Assembly: GCA_900239685.1 (NCBI GenBank)
Contig: OENT01000478.1
Location: 45,709 to 109,708 of the forward strand
Direction: 5' to 3'
From: Rotaria macrura
Taxonomy: Eukaryota > Rotifera > Eurotatoria > Philodinida > Philodinidae
DNA length: 64,000 nt
In this document: piece by piece, positions 13,632-24,589 of the stretch
Layout of the letters: the number at the start of each line of letters is the position of its first letter
Numbering within the stretch: position 1 is the stretch's first letter
Notes under the pieces: generated by a model
What the model saw: only the letters and a program-made list of their open reading frames with translations
Told to the model about the DNA's origin: nothing
Databases searched by the model: none
Translations under genes and position numbers: made by a program

Positions 13632-13934
13632 ATGCAAATTTCGCAAGATTCATTGCAACCTGAATGGTTCGAAAGTGTATTAGCGAGAAAATATCAGACA
13701 AAAACTGACGATTTTGCGCGTGCTGTTCTGAATGACAATTACTATGTTCGTGTGTCTATCATTTTATTTTGTGGTTCGTTTTCTAGTTCAGCAAATTTCT
13801 CTTTTGACATGATTCTAAAAGAACCATCGGTGGTGTTGTTTGCAATAATTATTTTCAATAGACGACTGTGTTTTTCTTTTTCGAAAATAGTATATAAGGT
13901 TTGTATGAACTTTCAACGCTATTGTAGGCAATAG
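13632..13934 (+). CDS. possible exon of a hypothetical protein
   Basis: A 100-codon frame begins with ATG; its first 40 residues (through YYVR) look like ordinary soluble protein sequence, with a tryptophan and a mix of acidic and basic residues. The rest becomes hydrophobic and Phe-rich. A GT dinucleotide directly after YYVR and a TTCTAG about 40 bp later would fit a short intron, but downstream exons could not be fixed. I do not recognise the protein. It may be a 5' exon, a small gene or a relic. Confidence 0.3.
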   Translation: MQISQDSLQPEWFESVLARKYQTKTDDFARAVLNDNYYVRVSIILFCGSFSSSANFSFDMILKEPSVVLFAIIIFNRRLCFSFSKIVYKVCMNFQRYCRQ

Positions 13935-14903
13935 TCTGTTGATGACTAATTTAAATCGTTCCACAACTTTATTCTCTAGAGATTTTCTAGTGTTAAATGA
14001 GTTTATTCGAGGGGCGTAACCATTTATTGATACGTCAGTTCATAAAGCCATTAATAATGACTACTTCTAATAGTCTCTAAAACCTTTGAACCAAAACCAA
14101 ATAAACTTTAGATCAATAAATAGAAGCAGATACCATAAAATATATCTCTGTTTCAACCTCATCCGATGAGATACATGCGAGAACCTGGTCAATTCCGAAT
14201 TGTTAAACAGAAAACAAATCAAATAAAGTGAATAGTGGTGACGCCACAAATGGAAATAAGAGGTCTAAGTTGAATCGGAAATCTTTACAAATTTTATCGG
14301 TTCCTGAGCTAATACTCGCTGAGTTCCAGAGTTACTTGCCGCTGTTCTCATTGAGTCGGTATCGAAAACCACACGATTCATTATAAACAAATGAAAACCC
14401 TTCCCATGATAACTTGACAAGGGTTGAATTATAGAATCGTTTCTCTTTTGGGTAACAAAACATCGAGTCACAAGTAATTAATCCATCGACATCTATAAAT
14501 ACCAATATTTTCGAAAACGTTTGAAAAAGCATTTCAACAGAATGAAAACTGTGCGCTCTTCACTAGCATTTGTAATGCAAGATTGTGAAAAGGAAAATGA
14601 TTAGCTTTACGATTTATGGTGGATCTCATGCGTTTTCAAGAATATATTTCTACTCGGACACCATCGACATTACCTTTGTCAACAACATCATTATCATTGA
14701 TATATTCATCGCGCTATAGCCTCGAAACGTTCTTCTTCTTTCTAATCTGATAGCAACATAAAATGTAATCTTATTACCCATGCATGATCTTTTTCTCTCA
14801 AAACATCTGCTTCATTAAATGAATTAGTCGAAGCACTTATGAAAAATGGACAATACAAGCGAATTGATATTAATATTTCAACTGGTAAGGTTTCTTTTAG
14901 ACT
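13935..14903. other. no firm gene
   Basis: Two overlapping minus-strand frames at 14265-14471 and 14332-14532 both look partly coding, which could be a frameshifted relic, but nothing is recognised. The rest is AT-rich. Confidence 0.3.
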
Positions 14904-15193
14904 CTCAGGTCAAAAAATCAGACATTAAGTCTTGTAAGATCAGATGAAATCGTAGAAAAAATCGTGCTCTCAGATATCTTACATCAATTCATACAGTAAG
15001 ATTCTTGTAAGATCTTACTGCCGCATAAGATTTTCTATAATCTTATAATTAGATCTGACAGAAGAAGAAGATCTGGCAAGAATTTTCGAGTAAGACTTGT
15101 TGTCAGACTTCTGAGACCACGATTTTTCGTCTGATCTTACAACATCAGATGCAGAATCTTGTCAGATTTTAGTATCTGATTGTTTGCCCTGGG
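14904..15193. mobile_element. small foldback element with CTCAGGTCAA/CCCAGGGCAA ends
   Basis: A 290-bp imperfect palindrome. The left end begins CTCAGGTCAAAAAATCAGAC; the right end, read on the other strand, begins CCCAGGGCAAACAATCAGAT. Both arms then share the blocks GTAAGATCAGA, CGTAGAAAAAATCGTG/CGAAAAATCGTGG and CTCAGA in the same order. The arms are dense in the words TAAGATC, CAGATC and CTTGTAAG. It has no reading frame, so it is a non-autonomous element. Its ends resemble those of the element at 1703-2006 although the arm sequence is wholly different. Confidence 0.7.
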
Positions 15194-18100
15194 TAGCTCT
15201 ATTTAGAAATGTGGATTCAACATAAAACACTTATGTATTGCCTTGCTTGTATTTCTCTAGAATATTTCACGATTACAGTAAAACATCTGGAAAGTGTGAA
15301 CTGTGTAAACGTTTTTCTCGTCGTATCGTTATGTAAGAACCTCTTGAAAGTTGATAGTCTCTTGATTTCATAACATTATTGGTCTCGGGTGAAAAGTAGA
15401 AAATAAATATTTGCAAAGCACAAATCTCAAAACTCGTACACTATACTATTTATATTTCACAGACTGAAGGTGAAATCTTGTTTTTTTAGAATTTTTTCTT
15501 TCCGAAAACCCATTTTCTGTAATTTTATCTTCAAGATTTTTTTGTTTACAGATTCTAGAAGACTTATTTATTATTTCAATTTGAATTATTCTTCCACAAT
15601 TAATTTATCTAAGAACATTTCGGAATCATCCGCTTGCTTCTTCAGGACATGGTAAAAAATAAACTGTATAACAGAATAAAATGACTGTTCTATTATTCTT
15701 TTTCCTCATTCTTCATCATCTATTAATGATACAAGAAAAAAGAACTTCGATTTATCTCGTCTTGTATTATCGTCTTGCTAATTCTTCCGTACCAATAATA
15801 TATAATAGGAATTTAGAAAAGATAAAAATAGAACCATTCTTTTGCTGTGTTCTAAAATATATTGTTAACATGCACTAAAGAAGAACGCAGATGCTTTCAA
15901 AAAGTTTGTAGATCAATTAATTGTTTTTCAAAGATAATAAGAACACTTTGAATTGAAATAACAATTACTATATCGCTAGAAATGAATGCCAAACAGTCAA
16001 ATTTCTGTTAGACAGATCTGCCAGTAAAATTGGATATATGACGTGATAATAATTCATGATTTCTTTTCAGCGAGCTTACAAGCATAACATAATTTATATC
16101 TATTACAACGAGGAAGTGTGCAGCAGAAATGTTCTTATGAGATATTTACGCAATGAATGACAGAAATCGAAAGAGTTTTCAGGCATTAAATAGAAAAGTT
16201 GATTTCAACACGTTTTTCATGAGATATAAACTAGCGACATAAGGTGAGATACGATGTAGCCGTTGCAAAGAATGATTTGAAAACAAAAAACAAATCGGAA
16301 AATTCCCAAAATTGGACTCCTTCGTAGTGTGGACACTCGAAATATCTCTAGGTGTCCGTTATAAAGACGTTTTACTGTCGTAAATGGTCGAGCGCATGCC
16401 GATTACAATCGAAATCAGAACAAATTCTTTCAACGTCAGACCAGATTGAATTTTTAGAATAGGAATAAAACGTCAGAATTAAGTTGAATGAATCTGATAG
16501 AAAAAAAAGATGAAAAACGTCCTATATACTTGATTCAATGATACATTTTAGTTTAGTTTAATTATATATCTAATTTGCGTTTAAGATTTGTTTTATTTTC
16601 AGCTCGATAATTATATAAGAACTTAAAAATTCAGTTACGAGTGAATGTAATTGTTCGTCTCAGTCATATATAACCTGTTCTACTCTATACGTATGTTCAA
16701 ATCAGTACGTGATACTATTCATGCTTCAGCAACATTTACTTTCATGCATTTGTTGTAATAATTTTGTTATTGGCACGAATTCATTTATGCAAAAAGTCTT
16801 ATAACTGTCATTCCTTTTTGAGTTTGTAAGATACTAACCATCTTCTAGCACTTTTCATAACTTGGTTCACTTAGTCTATCTTCGTGAAAAGTAATTTTAT
16901 TTTCTCAAGATTTAATTCCTGGACATGCTAGCGTATCAATGCTGACTTTCCTGCGATGATATCTTTTCCATGTACTCTCTTTTATTCCACTAGATGAACA
17001 TTGCATTACACTTTAGCCAGTTTTTTACTCGTTTCCTTTATAGAAACTGGACAATTATTTTATTTTTGGCACCATACTTTGAATACTGCTGTATACTTTT
17101 CCTTTCTAAAAGTGATTAAAATTTTATTTTAAATTACTTCACTGTATATCACAAGTCAGAGTGAAGAACATGCTTATTTCATAGTGTTTGTGTTAAGATT
17201 CATCAATTGTGTTTTTCTCAACGCGGAAGGATTTATGTTACTTGTCATTGCCAACGGAGAAGAAAAAGGATCTTATTTATGACATTCTTCAAATGTTTAT
17301 TCTATTCATTCTTTGAAATGAAACAGATTAAATACCTTGAAGTTTGTAGCTACTTTTTATTGCTTAGTTGACGGCAGAAAAATATTTTAAATTAAGATCC
17401 TACCGATACTTTTCTGTACTATTCTCATTTTGTCTTAAAGAAAACTTCGTTTCGTAGTGATATGTTAGAGCTGTATTCAGATAGAACAGGAATAGTATCT
17501 CACGATATAGATTGTATCATGCCGAAAATGTGATGTTCTCAAGTTGACAAAAAATATGTGACCATAATCCGTAGAATGACTTGAGATTAAGAAAACACTT
17601 TCTTAAATTCATGGGGTCACACTGCACTGAATCATGCAGATTAAGATGAGAAAAATGATTTCTTTTTCTTGACTTGTTAACGAATGATAATCCATTCGAT
17701 TCAAACTTTCATCATGCAAGCTAATTTGTACTGTTGACAAGATGAAAGAACGTATTAAAATCATTATCTCTGAAATCGAAAACATCACTATCGAGTATCG
17801 CAAGCATAACGTGAACAGAAGGAATTTGTCCATGGTAAGAATTAATTGTGAATAGAAACATAATGTGCTATCAATTCATTCAAACTGTTCTAGTAAAGAA
17901 AAAGTGATTGTTTATACTCACAATTTCGATACTATGGGTGAAGTTCTTTTTTCTGTCGTCTTCAACTTCTTAACATTCTTTTTCAAGGTGTAGAAAAACT
18001 TGTGTTTTGTTTGAATGTAACTCGAAGAGGTCATAGATATTTAGAAAATCGGGAACGCTTGCTTTCATGATGGCGCAAATTAATTATTAAGAATAGCCGA

Positions 18101-19206
18101 TAGGTTGAAGTATTCGAAATATGGAACACAGTCATTCCTATACTTAAATTTTATAGATTATTTCATTTGAACGATGGGTTCGATCATATCGTGCCTATTT
18201 AAAAAGAAATATTTTATAGATGATCAACTATGTAATATTCGATCCCATTGTTAGTTCAATGTAATAGGAGCTTCTTGCAGTTAGACGAAATTCTGATAAG
18301 GAATTTTTATCGTTCATTTTCAAATTATTATTGAACTGATGAATGTAACATTCAATTCAAAATCCTTAGGAAAATTTCATCAAATTTTAAATAGGATGTT
18401 TACACCAAGATTCAACAAACTCTTGCATTTTAATTAGATATTGTTCGTAGTAAGAAACTAATACGAATACATATCAGAAACATTGGAAATATAAGAAGAC
18501 ATAAGATAAGCTCACCCTTCCGTTAGGGAAGCATATCTTGATTCGTGAATGATTCCCGATTCCAAAAAAGTAACTAAACTGTCAAGAGACTTGTTAGAAT
18601 GTTGAAAAATACGCCTAAGAGATATCAACGATTTTCACGAGGAACCTACTATCAATTATTTAGCTGATTGAATCATTTCTTATTTTTGTAATGGTAGCCA
18701 GTACTCTAGTGTTCTTTGCTGGTTTCAATACTGTCATTATCAGTTCCTATCAAATGGACTAGTGTCGGCTATCGTCAGATCCTCCAAGAGCTTGCCTAAA
18801 ATTGATTCTATCTTACCGAAGTCATTTCGAATTTCGAAAGCTAGGATTCCCGTAAAGTCTGAACATGGAAATGCCCTTGTAATAAGACAAAAGTGAGCAT
18901 AAACATTAGTGAAAATTCGGTTTATGAATACCATTTTTGAATTCGACTAATAATTAGCACGATTCTGAATAATCCATACGTAGTTGAAGTATTCCGGTCA
19001 AATATTCGAAAAATGCACGAAATGCGGATTATTGTTAATTATGTTTGATTCTCAATAACTGAACATATCTTGTTTTTCATACAACTATAATTATCCACTC
19101 ATCGATAAATTCTGCGTCTCATGAATACAATAGTCTGTTGTGAAACGAAAATTCGACTAACAAATTTTGCCTATTTCATTTCTAGACATTTCAGAGTTAA
19201 TCTATT
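15194..19206. other. gene-poor AT-rich stretch
   Basis: Only low-complexity Phe/Ile/Leu-rich frames (15470-15878 plus, 17609-17833 minus, 18740-18934 minus). Around 16330-16375 the text GTGTGGACAC...GGTGTCC resembles a fragment of a Tc1/mariner-type terminal repeat, but no second end is found. Nothing else is recognised. Confidence 0.35.
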
Positions 19207-20238
19207 ATGAGTCAATTAAACGCAACAATGTCTATAGTTTCTGATACATATTTAGCCGCAAGAATAAATAGTGTTATCTTTCAACTTAATCGCTATCCGA
19301 CAATTTTTATCTTTTTATTCGGTTCAATCGGAAATATTCTCAACATTTTGGTACTGTCACAGCCATCATTCCGACGAAATCCATGTTCCATACTTTTCCT
19401 ATTCTCATCAGTAATGAATCTAGTTGCCATTCTTTCTGGTCTCACATCACGTATGTTGTCTGGTTGGGGGGCTGATCTAACAGCAACGAATCGAGTCATT
19501 TGTAAACTTCGAGCTATGATTGTCAATATTTCAAAATCAGAAGCGATTATGTATATACTTTTTGCTGTGATTGATCGATGGCTTTTATCAAGTTCTCATG
19601 TACGCTATCGACAGATGAGCTCATTAAAATATGCTTATCGAACTATTCTTATTAGTCTCATCGTGGTGACTATGGTTTTTTCTCATCTAATCTATTGTCA
19701 AGAACCAAATCGTATTAATGCTCCACAGAAATGCTATGGTGTAACAATAGCATGCCAATATACGACGGATCTTTTATTTATGGTATTTGTTATTTTCCCT
19801 TTGCCTCTCATGTTTATATTCGGTTTGATGACCATTTACAATATTCGTCAATCACGAAATCGAGTTACTTCTCGAGTCGAATCAAATTTGGCAATTACAG
19901 GTGCAATTGCTTCAGTGATGCATAAAACAAAAACCAATACAAGACGTCAACAAGAGCGATTGAAAAAACAAGATGATCACTTACTACTAATGCTTGTCGT
20001 TCAGATTATCATCCTTTTCGCATTATCAATGCCACTGACCGTTCAAAGGTTGTACGCAACGATAGTTGCTGATAGACCAGCCTCTGCATCACAAGTTGCT
20101 ATAAATAATTTAATTTTCAACATCGGTCAATTACTCCATTTAATAGCTAATGGAATACCGTTCTACATTTATACTCTGACTGGTGGAAGTACGTTTCGTA
20201 AAGCTCTACTCAAACTTTTCGTCAAAAGAAGAAACTAG
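19207..20238 (+). CDS. rhodopsin-type G-protein-coupled receptor (orphan, bdelloid type)
   Basis: An intronless 343-residue protein with seven membrane helices at about 31-51, 60-82, 99-127, 145-165, 186-212, 256-280 and 298-324. Family marks are the GN pair in helix 1 (Gly42-Asn43), Cys99 at the start of helix 3 and Cys176 in the second extracellular loop (the likely disulphide), DRW at 123-125 in place of DRY, and a helix-7 end NGIPFYIY that stands in for NPxxY. The N-terminus is short and carries one glycosylation sequon (Asn5-Ala-Thr); a basic third inner loop and tail follow the pattern of peptide-type receptors. The length and lack of introns match the many orphan receptors I know from bdelloid genomes, which look distantly like FMRFamide-type receptors; the ligand cannot be told from sequence. 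No disruption is seen. The ATG chosen is the first in frame and follows a T-rich stretch ending in a possible acceptor near 19184, so a non-coding 5' exon is possible. Confidence 0.92.
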   Translation: MSQLNATMSIVSDTYLAARINSVIFQLNRYPTIFIFLFGSIGNILNILVLSQPSFRRNPCSILFLFSSVMNLVAILSGLTSRMLSGWGADLTATNRVICKLRAMIVNISKSEAIMYILFAVIDRWLLSSSHVRYRQMSSLKYAYRTILISLIVVTMVFSHLIYCQEPNRINAPQKCYGVTIACQYTTDLLFMVFVIFPLPLMFIFGLMTIYNIRQSRNRVTSRVESNLAITGAIASVMHKTKTNTRRQQERLKKQDDHLLLMLVVQIIILFALSMPLTVQRLYATIVADRPASASQVAINNLIFNIGQLLHLIANGIPFYIYTLTGGSTFRKALLKLFVKRRN

Positions 20239-21541
20239 AGTTTTCAGAAATGATGATGACTCTTTCAACTTTATTGAATTAGCATTGTTATTTCGAAATC
20301 TGTGTAGTATCGTATGGTAATAAAATAACTCATACATTGAAAACAATAGCCATATTCGAAATGCAAAAGAAAAAATCACTAGGAATAGAGAAAAAAACAG
20401 TATATTATTATGTAAATCTCATCGAATCTATGAGGCTACTGAAATGTTTAATTACCTGGTTATAGAATAGTTAGTATGCATAGTGAACGTGGATATTGTT
20501 TACCTTTTCCTTCCTAATCACATTCGTGCTTCTAAATTCAATATGAAATCTGCACATTGACAAAGGGTTCTTCCGACAAAGAAATGATGAGTTAACTGTA
20601 GATTTATTGTATATTTCTCAAGAGGCTTGAATATTACTATAAAATCCTGCATCATACCAGAGTATCTTACCGTTATACATCGAAACATTGCATTTTATGA
20701 TTTACATGTATGGCAAAAAATATGTTTATTCGACTCGGTTCTTGTTCATAGTAGCTTAAACCTTTAATAATATCCCAATAATTGATTCTTGCTTCATTCA
20801 TCCTGAAATAGCCCTATCAATAAGAGTTACGAGGATTGCCGAGTTAGTCTATCATTCTCTGCGGTACAGCTGACGGGAGAAGGCAGTCGAAGAGGATGAG
20901 TTTTGATATAACTGACTTGAGAGAGTCACACGTACACCATCTCATTTGTACACAACTGCAACGTAGTTTTTAAAAAAAAAGTGGCAACAAGTGAAGGTAG
21001 AAATATTGATGTTCACAACAGTGATAAGTCATCAATGTAGATTGAAATCATGACAGTGCAGTAAAAGATAAATAGAAACAATTGAACATAGTGGTCTGAC
21101 AGTTAGATCGAGTGGACTCTCTCAATCATGTTTGTCTCAATCGCTAAAGGAATTTTAAGTTGCTAGGTACTGAACATTTGTTTTATTTTGAGTATCAACG
21201 ATGCCGTTCTATTATTATCAAATCCAATCAGATATTTTTCTTTGCTTTCAATCGACAAGTCTTGTTCATGAAGAATAACCGAGTTCTGCTCGACACATTC
21301 AATGAAATTGCACTATTTCTCTTGATAGAAAATACCCCTTCATGTATGGAAGAGAATAGAAATCAAAACAAGAGACCATACTCAATTGAAGTGGAATAAT
21401 CATAAAATAGGTTTGAAGCGTAGTTTGGACGCAAATTCTCTATGTCATTGAAAATATATGTTGTTTACTGCGAAGAAAAAGAAATAATGAGAAGCTAGCC
21501 GTGTATTTCATCTATTCCGTCGTCTCTGGAAGAAACAAGCG
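20239..21541. other. intergenic, no gene recognised
   Basis: AT-rich spacer. A plus-strand frame at 21160-21399 has no recognisable features. Confidence 0.4.
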
Positions 21542-21548
21542 TATAAAT
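21542..21548 (+). promoter_or_regulatory. probable TATA box of the small Gly/Asn-rich gene
   Basis: TATAAAT lies 91 bp upstream of the proposed ATG at 21633, leaving room for a leader of about 60 bp. The spacing fits a TATA-driven gene; the start site itself was not seen. Confidence 0.4.
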
Positions 21549-21632
21549 AATGCAACACGAAGCATTTTCATTTTCATTTTCAGCTTTTCATCATAAGTTG
21601 CTTTTGATTGACGACAGCAACACAAAACAAGA

Positions 21633-22369
21633 ATGAGTAAGTTCTTATTGGCATGATACTTCTAGAACGATCTTAATGCGTTAAAAACATACTTTCTAGA
21701 ATTGATATGCACATCAATCCTTCACATATCATCTATTTCGTAACATATTGACAAACACCTTTGAAAACATGATTAGAAACTTGTCGTAAAAGTGATGCTC
21801 TCATTTATAGACACCTGAGTCATGGTTAGAAATATCAAATATTTGGATGGCAGATATTCTGCATAGAATTGAAGTAGAAAGTGTTTAGGTGACTCTGTGT
21901 TTGAACAAGAAAAGCATTTGAGAAGTTATTTTGTTTCTCTTTTGTTAATGAAGAAGCTCCATACGTATTTGTTTCATCAACAGATTTTATCAAGGAAGAA
22001 GTTGAGAAGCAAATCTGTGGAGACATGGTCGGAGATGTTATGTCAGGATTTGGTAAGATTTGCATTTGGCTAAATATATTGTATAAAAGACTTGTTTTCA
22101 TTTTTGGAAAAGGATCAGGTAATAATGGTCAGCGTTCACAAGAGCAAGGGGGTGGAGACCTCATCAATAAAATCGAAAATTTTGTTAAAATGGATACCAG
22201 TGGCAACGAGATGTTCGGGGGGAGATCTAATCAATCTCCAAATAATAATCAGTTTAATGGTGATTCAAATTTCAATCAATCTGGTAGTGGAGGCTTGATG
22301 GGTAAACTCGAAAATGTAATGGATACGGTCGAAAATCGTGAGGGGCGTGTTGGTGGTGATATTTTCTAA
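21633..22369 (+). CDS. small Gly/Asn/Gln-rich hydrophilic protein
   Basis: Proposed exons are 21633-21636 (ATGA before a GTAAGT donor), 22023-22052 and 22113-22369, giving 291 nt and 96 residues with all phases in agreement; intron 2 (22053-22112) is 60 bp with GTAAGA..AG ends. The protein starts MNMVGDVMSGFGSGNNGQ and has two similar short helical blocks, GGGDLINKIENFVK and GGLMGKLENVMDTV, separated by an Asn/Gln/Ser/Gly-rich linker. It lacks hydrophobic segments, cysteine and tryptophan, so it is likely soluble and mostly disordered. The first exon of only four coding bases is the weakest part of the model; translation could also start at the in-frame ATG at 22025. I do not recognise the family. 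A stress or desiccation role is conceivable from composition alone but is not shown. Confidence 0.6.
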
Positions 22370-22740
22370 TCGTGCCAATTATAATTCAGAAAGTCGCAGA
22401 CATTCAAACAGTGTATCATTGACAATGATACCTTTTTCTTGGTTGTCAACTCTAGCCTGGCTGCATAAATATTGAATTTTAATTTCATAGTAATGAATGC
22501 ACCATATTTTAGTTCTATGAAGTAGAGCAGTTATCTCTAATATTTTTGCAAGCAAGATTTATCGTCATATGTTTTTGATGTCTCCGTGTATCGACATCAG
22601 AGAAAACTGATTTTTCGTTGATGCCATAGAACATACATTTCTGCATGGATTTCTATGCAATTCACTGAAATCAAGTTAGTCGGTGACTATGGAAAAGTGT
22701 GCCGATACAAAAGCTACTAGACTTCTCTTGCAACTTCCTC
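22370..22740. other. spacer, no gene recognised
   Basis: AT-rich spacer between the small Gly/Asn-rich gene and the next minus-strand frame; no structure recognised. Confidence 0.4.
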
Positions 22741-23058
22741 CTATCCTAATTCTAACTTATCAAAACTTTTTGTCGAAATTTTTCCATTTTCATAGACAGC
22801 GCATAGAATTCGACAAACAAATAGGATTTGATCGGAATCAAGAGTTTTGTTCTGAAATCTAAACTGATCATTCGATGGGTTTCCCAATGGCACATCTAAT
22901 ACTACGTTCAAAAATATGAACTGATGTTCTCTTTCTAATTCGTTTCTGGCTAGAACATATTTGACATGAATGATAATAATTGTTTTCGATCCAAATTCTG
23001 TCACCCCTGAGGAAAATATGATGAAGAAAAAACGATTATGAAATTTTTTTTCATTCAA
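22741..23058 (-). CDS. possible exon of an unrecognised gene
   Basis: On the minus strand a pyrimidine-rich tract ending in TCAG (about 23006-23020) is followed by an open frame of some 88 codons ending at 22741. Its composition is protein-like, with alternating hydrophobic strands and charged turns; the upstream part of the frame is Phe-rich and looks like intron. That pattern fits a 3'-terminal exon. It lies downstream of the surface-protein pseudogene but shows no link to it. I do not recognise the domain, and no partner exon was found. Confidence 0.3.
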   Translation of the reverse strand: MNEKKFHNRFFFIIFSSGVTEFGSKTIIIIHVKYVLARNELEREHQFIFLNVVLDVPLGNPSNDQFRFQNKTLDSDQILFVCRILCAVYENGKISTKSFDKLELG

Positions 23059-23845
23059 ACGTTAAGAAGAGCGTTTAAGGTGGGTGAATGTGAATGGAAC
23101 AGTGATATTCTCTTTACCAATGATTTCATTCGCAATCTACAATGTTTAGATCAAGCTAGTTATTAGCTGAATTATAATTTCTTTTAAATAAATTTAACTT
23201 AATTCTAAGAATGTCACATACATGGATTATTGTTTGTTAAAAAGCCTATATTTTAATGCTCTCGTGTCTGGTAATAACTTAGAGGTTACAAATGTAACAT
23301 CATCTTTATCATTTGAACAATAGTGTGTGAATAACATAAATCTTGTTCCAAAAAAACTTTTCTATCAAAAAGCTATATCCTTCTTTGTCATGACAGATGG
23401 ATAAATGTATGCAAAAAGAAATGCTCTTAAAATAGTTGGTTGCTGAGATTAAACTCGCTCATCATATTAACATTAATAGTAAATTTACAAAAATTATTTT
23501 CAATATCGTTATGAATATATTTCGTGTTTCCGAATGTTGAATCATTTAAATTATGATTGGTTCTTGCCATTTCGTAATGTTTTTGAAGTTCAGATGAAGA
23601 TACTTCACTTGACAAAATAGTTGCTGCAACACACGACAGGTTACTGGCACATGAACAGTAAGTATATGACAGTGATATTGATTTATAAAAGGTTGCTTGA
23701 GGTTGAATATGGAGCAGAGCATTCATTTCTAAATAAGAAATTAAAATATTGATGTGCATGATTTCACGAACGATGCGTAATGATGATAAAAATTCATTTA
23801 TCATTGAAGACTGAAATTGAACGAAAAATAATCGAGCTTGTGATT

Positions 23846-23853
23846 GAAATGAT
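23846..23853 (+). repeat. target-site duplication, left copy (GAAATGAT)
   Basis: An exact 8-bp direct repeat with 24582-24589, bracketing the GTCGAC foldback element. Eight-base duplications are typical of hAT-type and some other DNA transposons. Confidence 0.8.
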
Positions 23854-24581
23854 GGGAAAGTAGCCAAACGTCGACGGTAAAATGTCGACAGATAAATGTC
23901 GACAAAAAAATGTCGACAGAAAAAAAATGTCGAAAGTCAAATGTCGACAGAAAAAAAATGTCGACAATGTAAAACGTCGACATCATGAAATACAAAGAAA
24001 AGAAGTTGATGATGAAAAAATAAAAATGGAGGATGAATAAATTTAATTTATGGTTTATTAGGTAAAATTCGAATACATATCAATGAAAAAAAAATAAAAA
24101 TGCGTATGAGTGACAACGAACAGCTATAGTCATAGATTCAAGGCATAAGGCATGTACCAACAGATTCGTATAATTTTTATTTTGTGCCAATAAGCTTTGA
24201 TAATTCGTTGTGATATTCATTGAGTTTAATCGTTTGTTCCTCATATCTCCTTCAAAGTTCTTTAAGTTTATCCTGCATGGTGCATGTTTTCTTTGACGTC
24301 ATTTTTAACTTGCCAGAATTGCCATGAATTAACTGTTCTTTAAATTCGTATTTAGTTATGTCCAGACCAACACGCATAAAGAAAATACACAAACAGAAAA
24401 AAAATAGATGACAGTATATGATACGCGAGTTTCCTATATCATGATAGAATTTTCGACATTTTTTTACACGTCGGCATTTTACCTGTCGACTTTTCATCTG
24501 TCGACATTTGTTTTTGTCGACGTTTGGTTGTCGACATTTTTACTTGTCGATATTTTGTTTTCGACATTTAGCTACTAAATC
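23854..24581. mobile_element. foldback element with GTCGAC-word arms
   Basis: 728 bp. The left end begins GGGAAAGTAGCCAAACGTCG; the right end read on the other strand begins GATTTAGTAGCTAAATGTCG. Each arm (about 23862-23982 and 24446-24567) is a run of imperfect 12-17 bp units around GTCGAC, such as AAATGTCGACAG, in opposite orientation. The arms could pair into a long hairpin with a loop of about 460 bp. The centre holds a coding-like frame on the minus strand (24177-24497) that resembles no transposase. It is therefore probably non-autonomous and mobilised by an enzyme encoded elsewhere. It interrupts the surface-protein pseudogene. Confidence 0.85.
24177..24497 (-). pseudogene. coding fragment inside the foldback element, one TGA
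   Basis: The minus strand reads a hydrophobic stretch, then a charged, helix-forming region with heptad-like spacing. A single TGA at about 24249-24251 divides it: MQDKLKEL before, and RRYEEQTIKLNEYHNELSKL after, in the same frame, ending with TAA at 24177-24179. The continuous coiled-coil character across the stop suggests a once-longer frame. The first codons lie in the GTCGAC arm and are unlikely to be native coding sequence. It may be host sequence carried by the element. I do not recognise the source. Confidence 0.45.
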
Positions 24582-24589
24582 GAAATGAT
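24582..24589 (+). repeat. target-site duplication, right copy (GAAATGAT)
   Basis: Partner of 23846-23853, identical over 8 bp. Confidence 0.8.

Noticed and set aside
15470-15878. Phe/Ile-rich plus-strand frames that look like membrane proteins
   Set aside because: The composition follows from T-rich DNA; no helix pattern with loops and no conserved motifs.
16330-16375. Possible mariner-type terminal repeat
   Set aside because: Only one short match and no second end or transposase nearby.
23862-24567. GTCGAC repeats considered as a CRISPR array
   Set aside because: Units are degenerate and irregularly spaced, appear in opposite orientation in two arms, and the context is eukaryotic.
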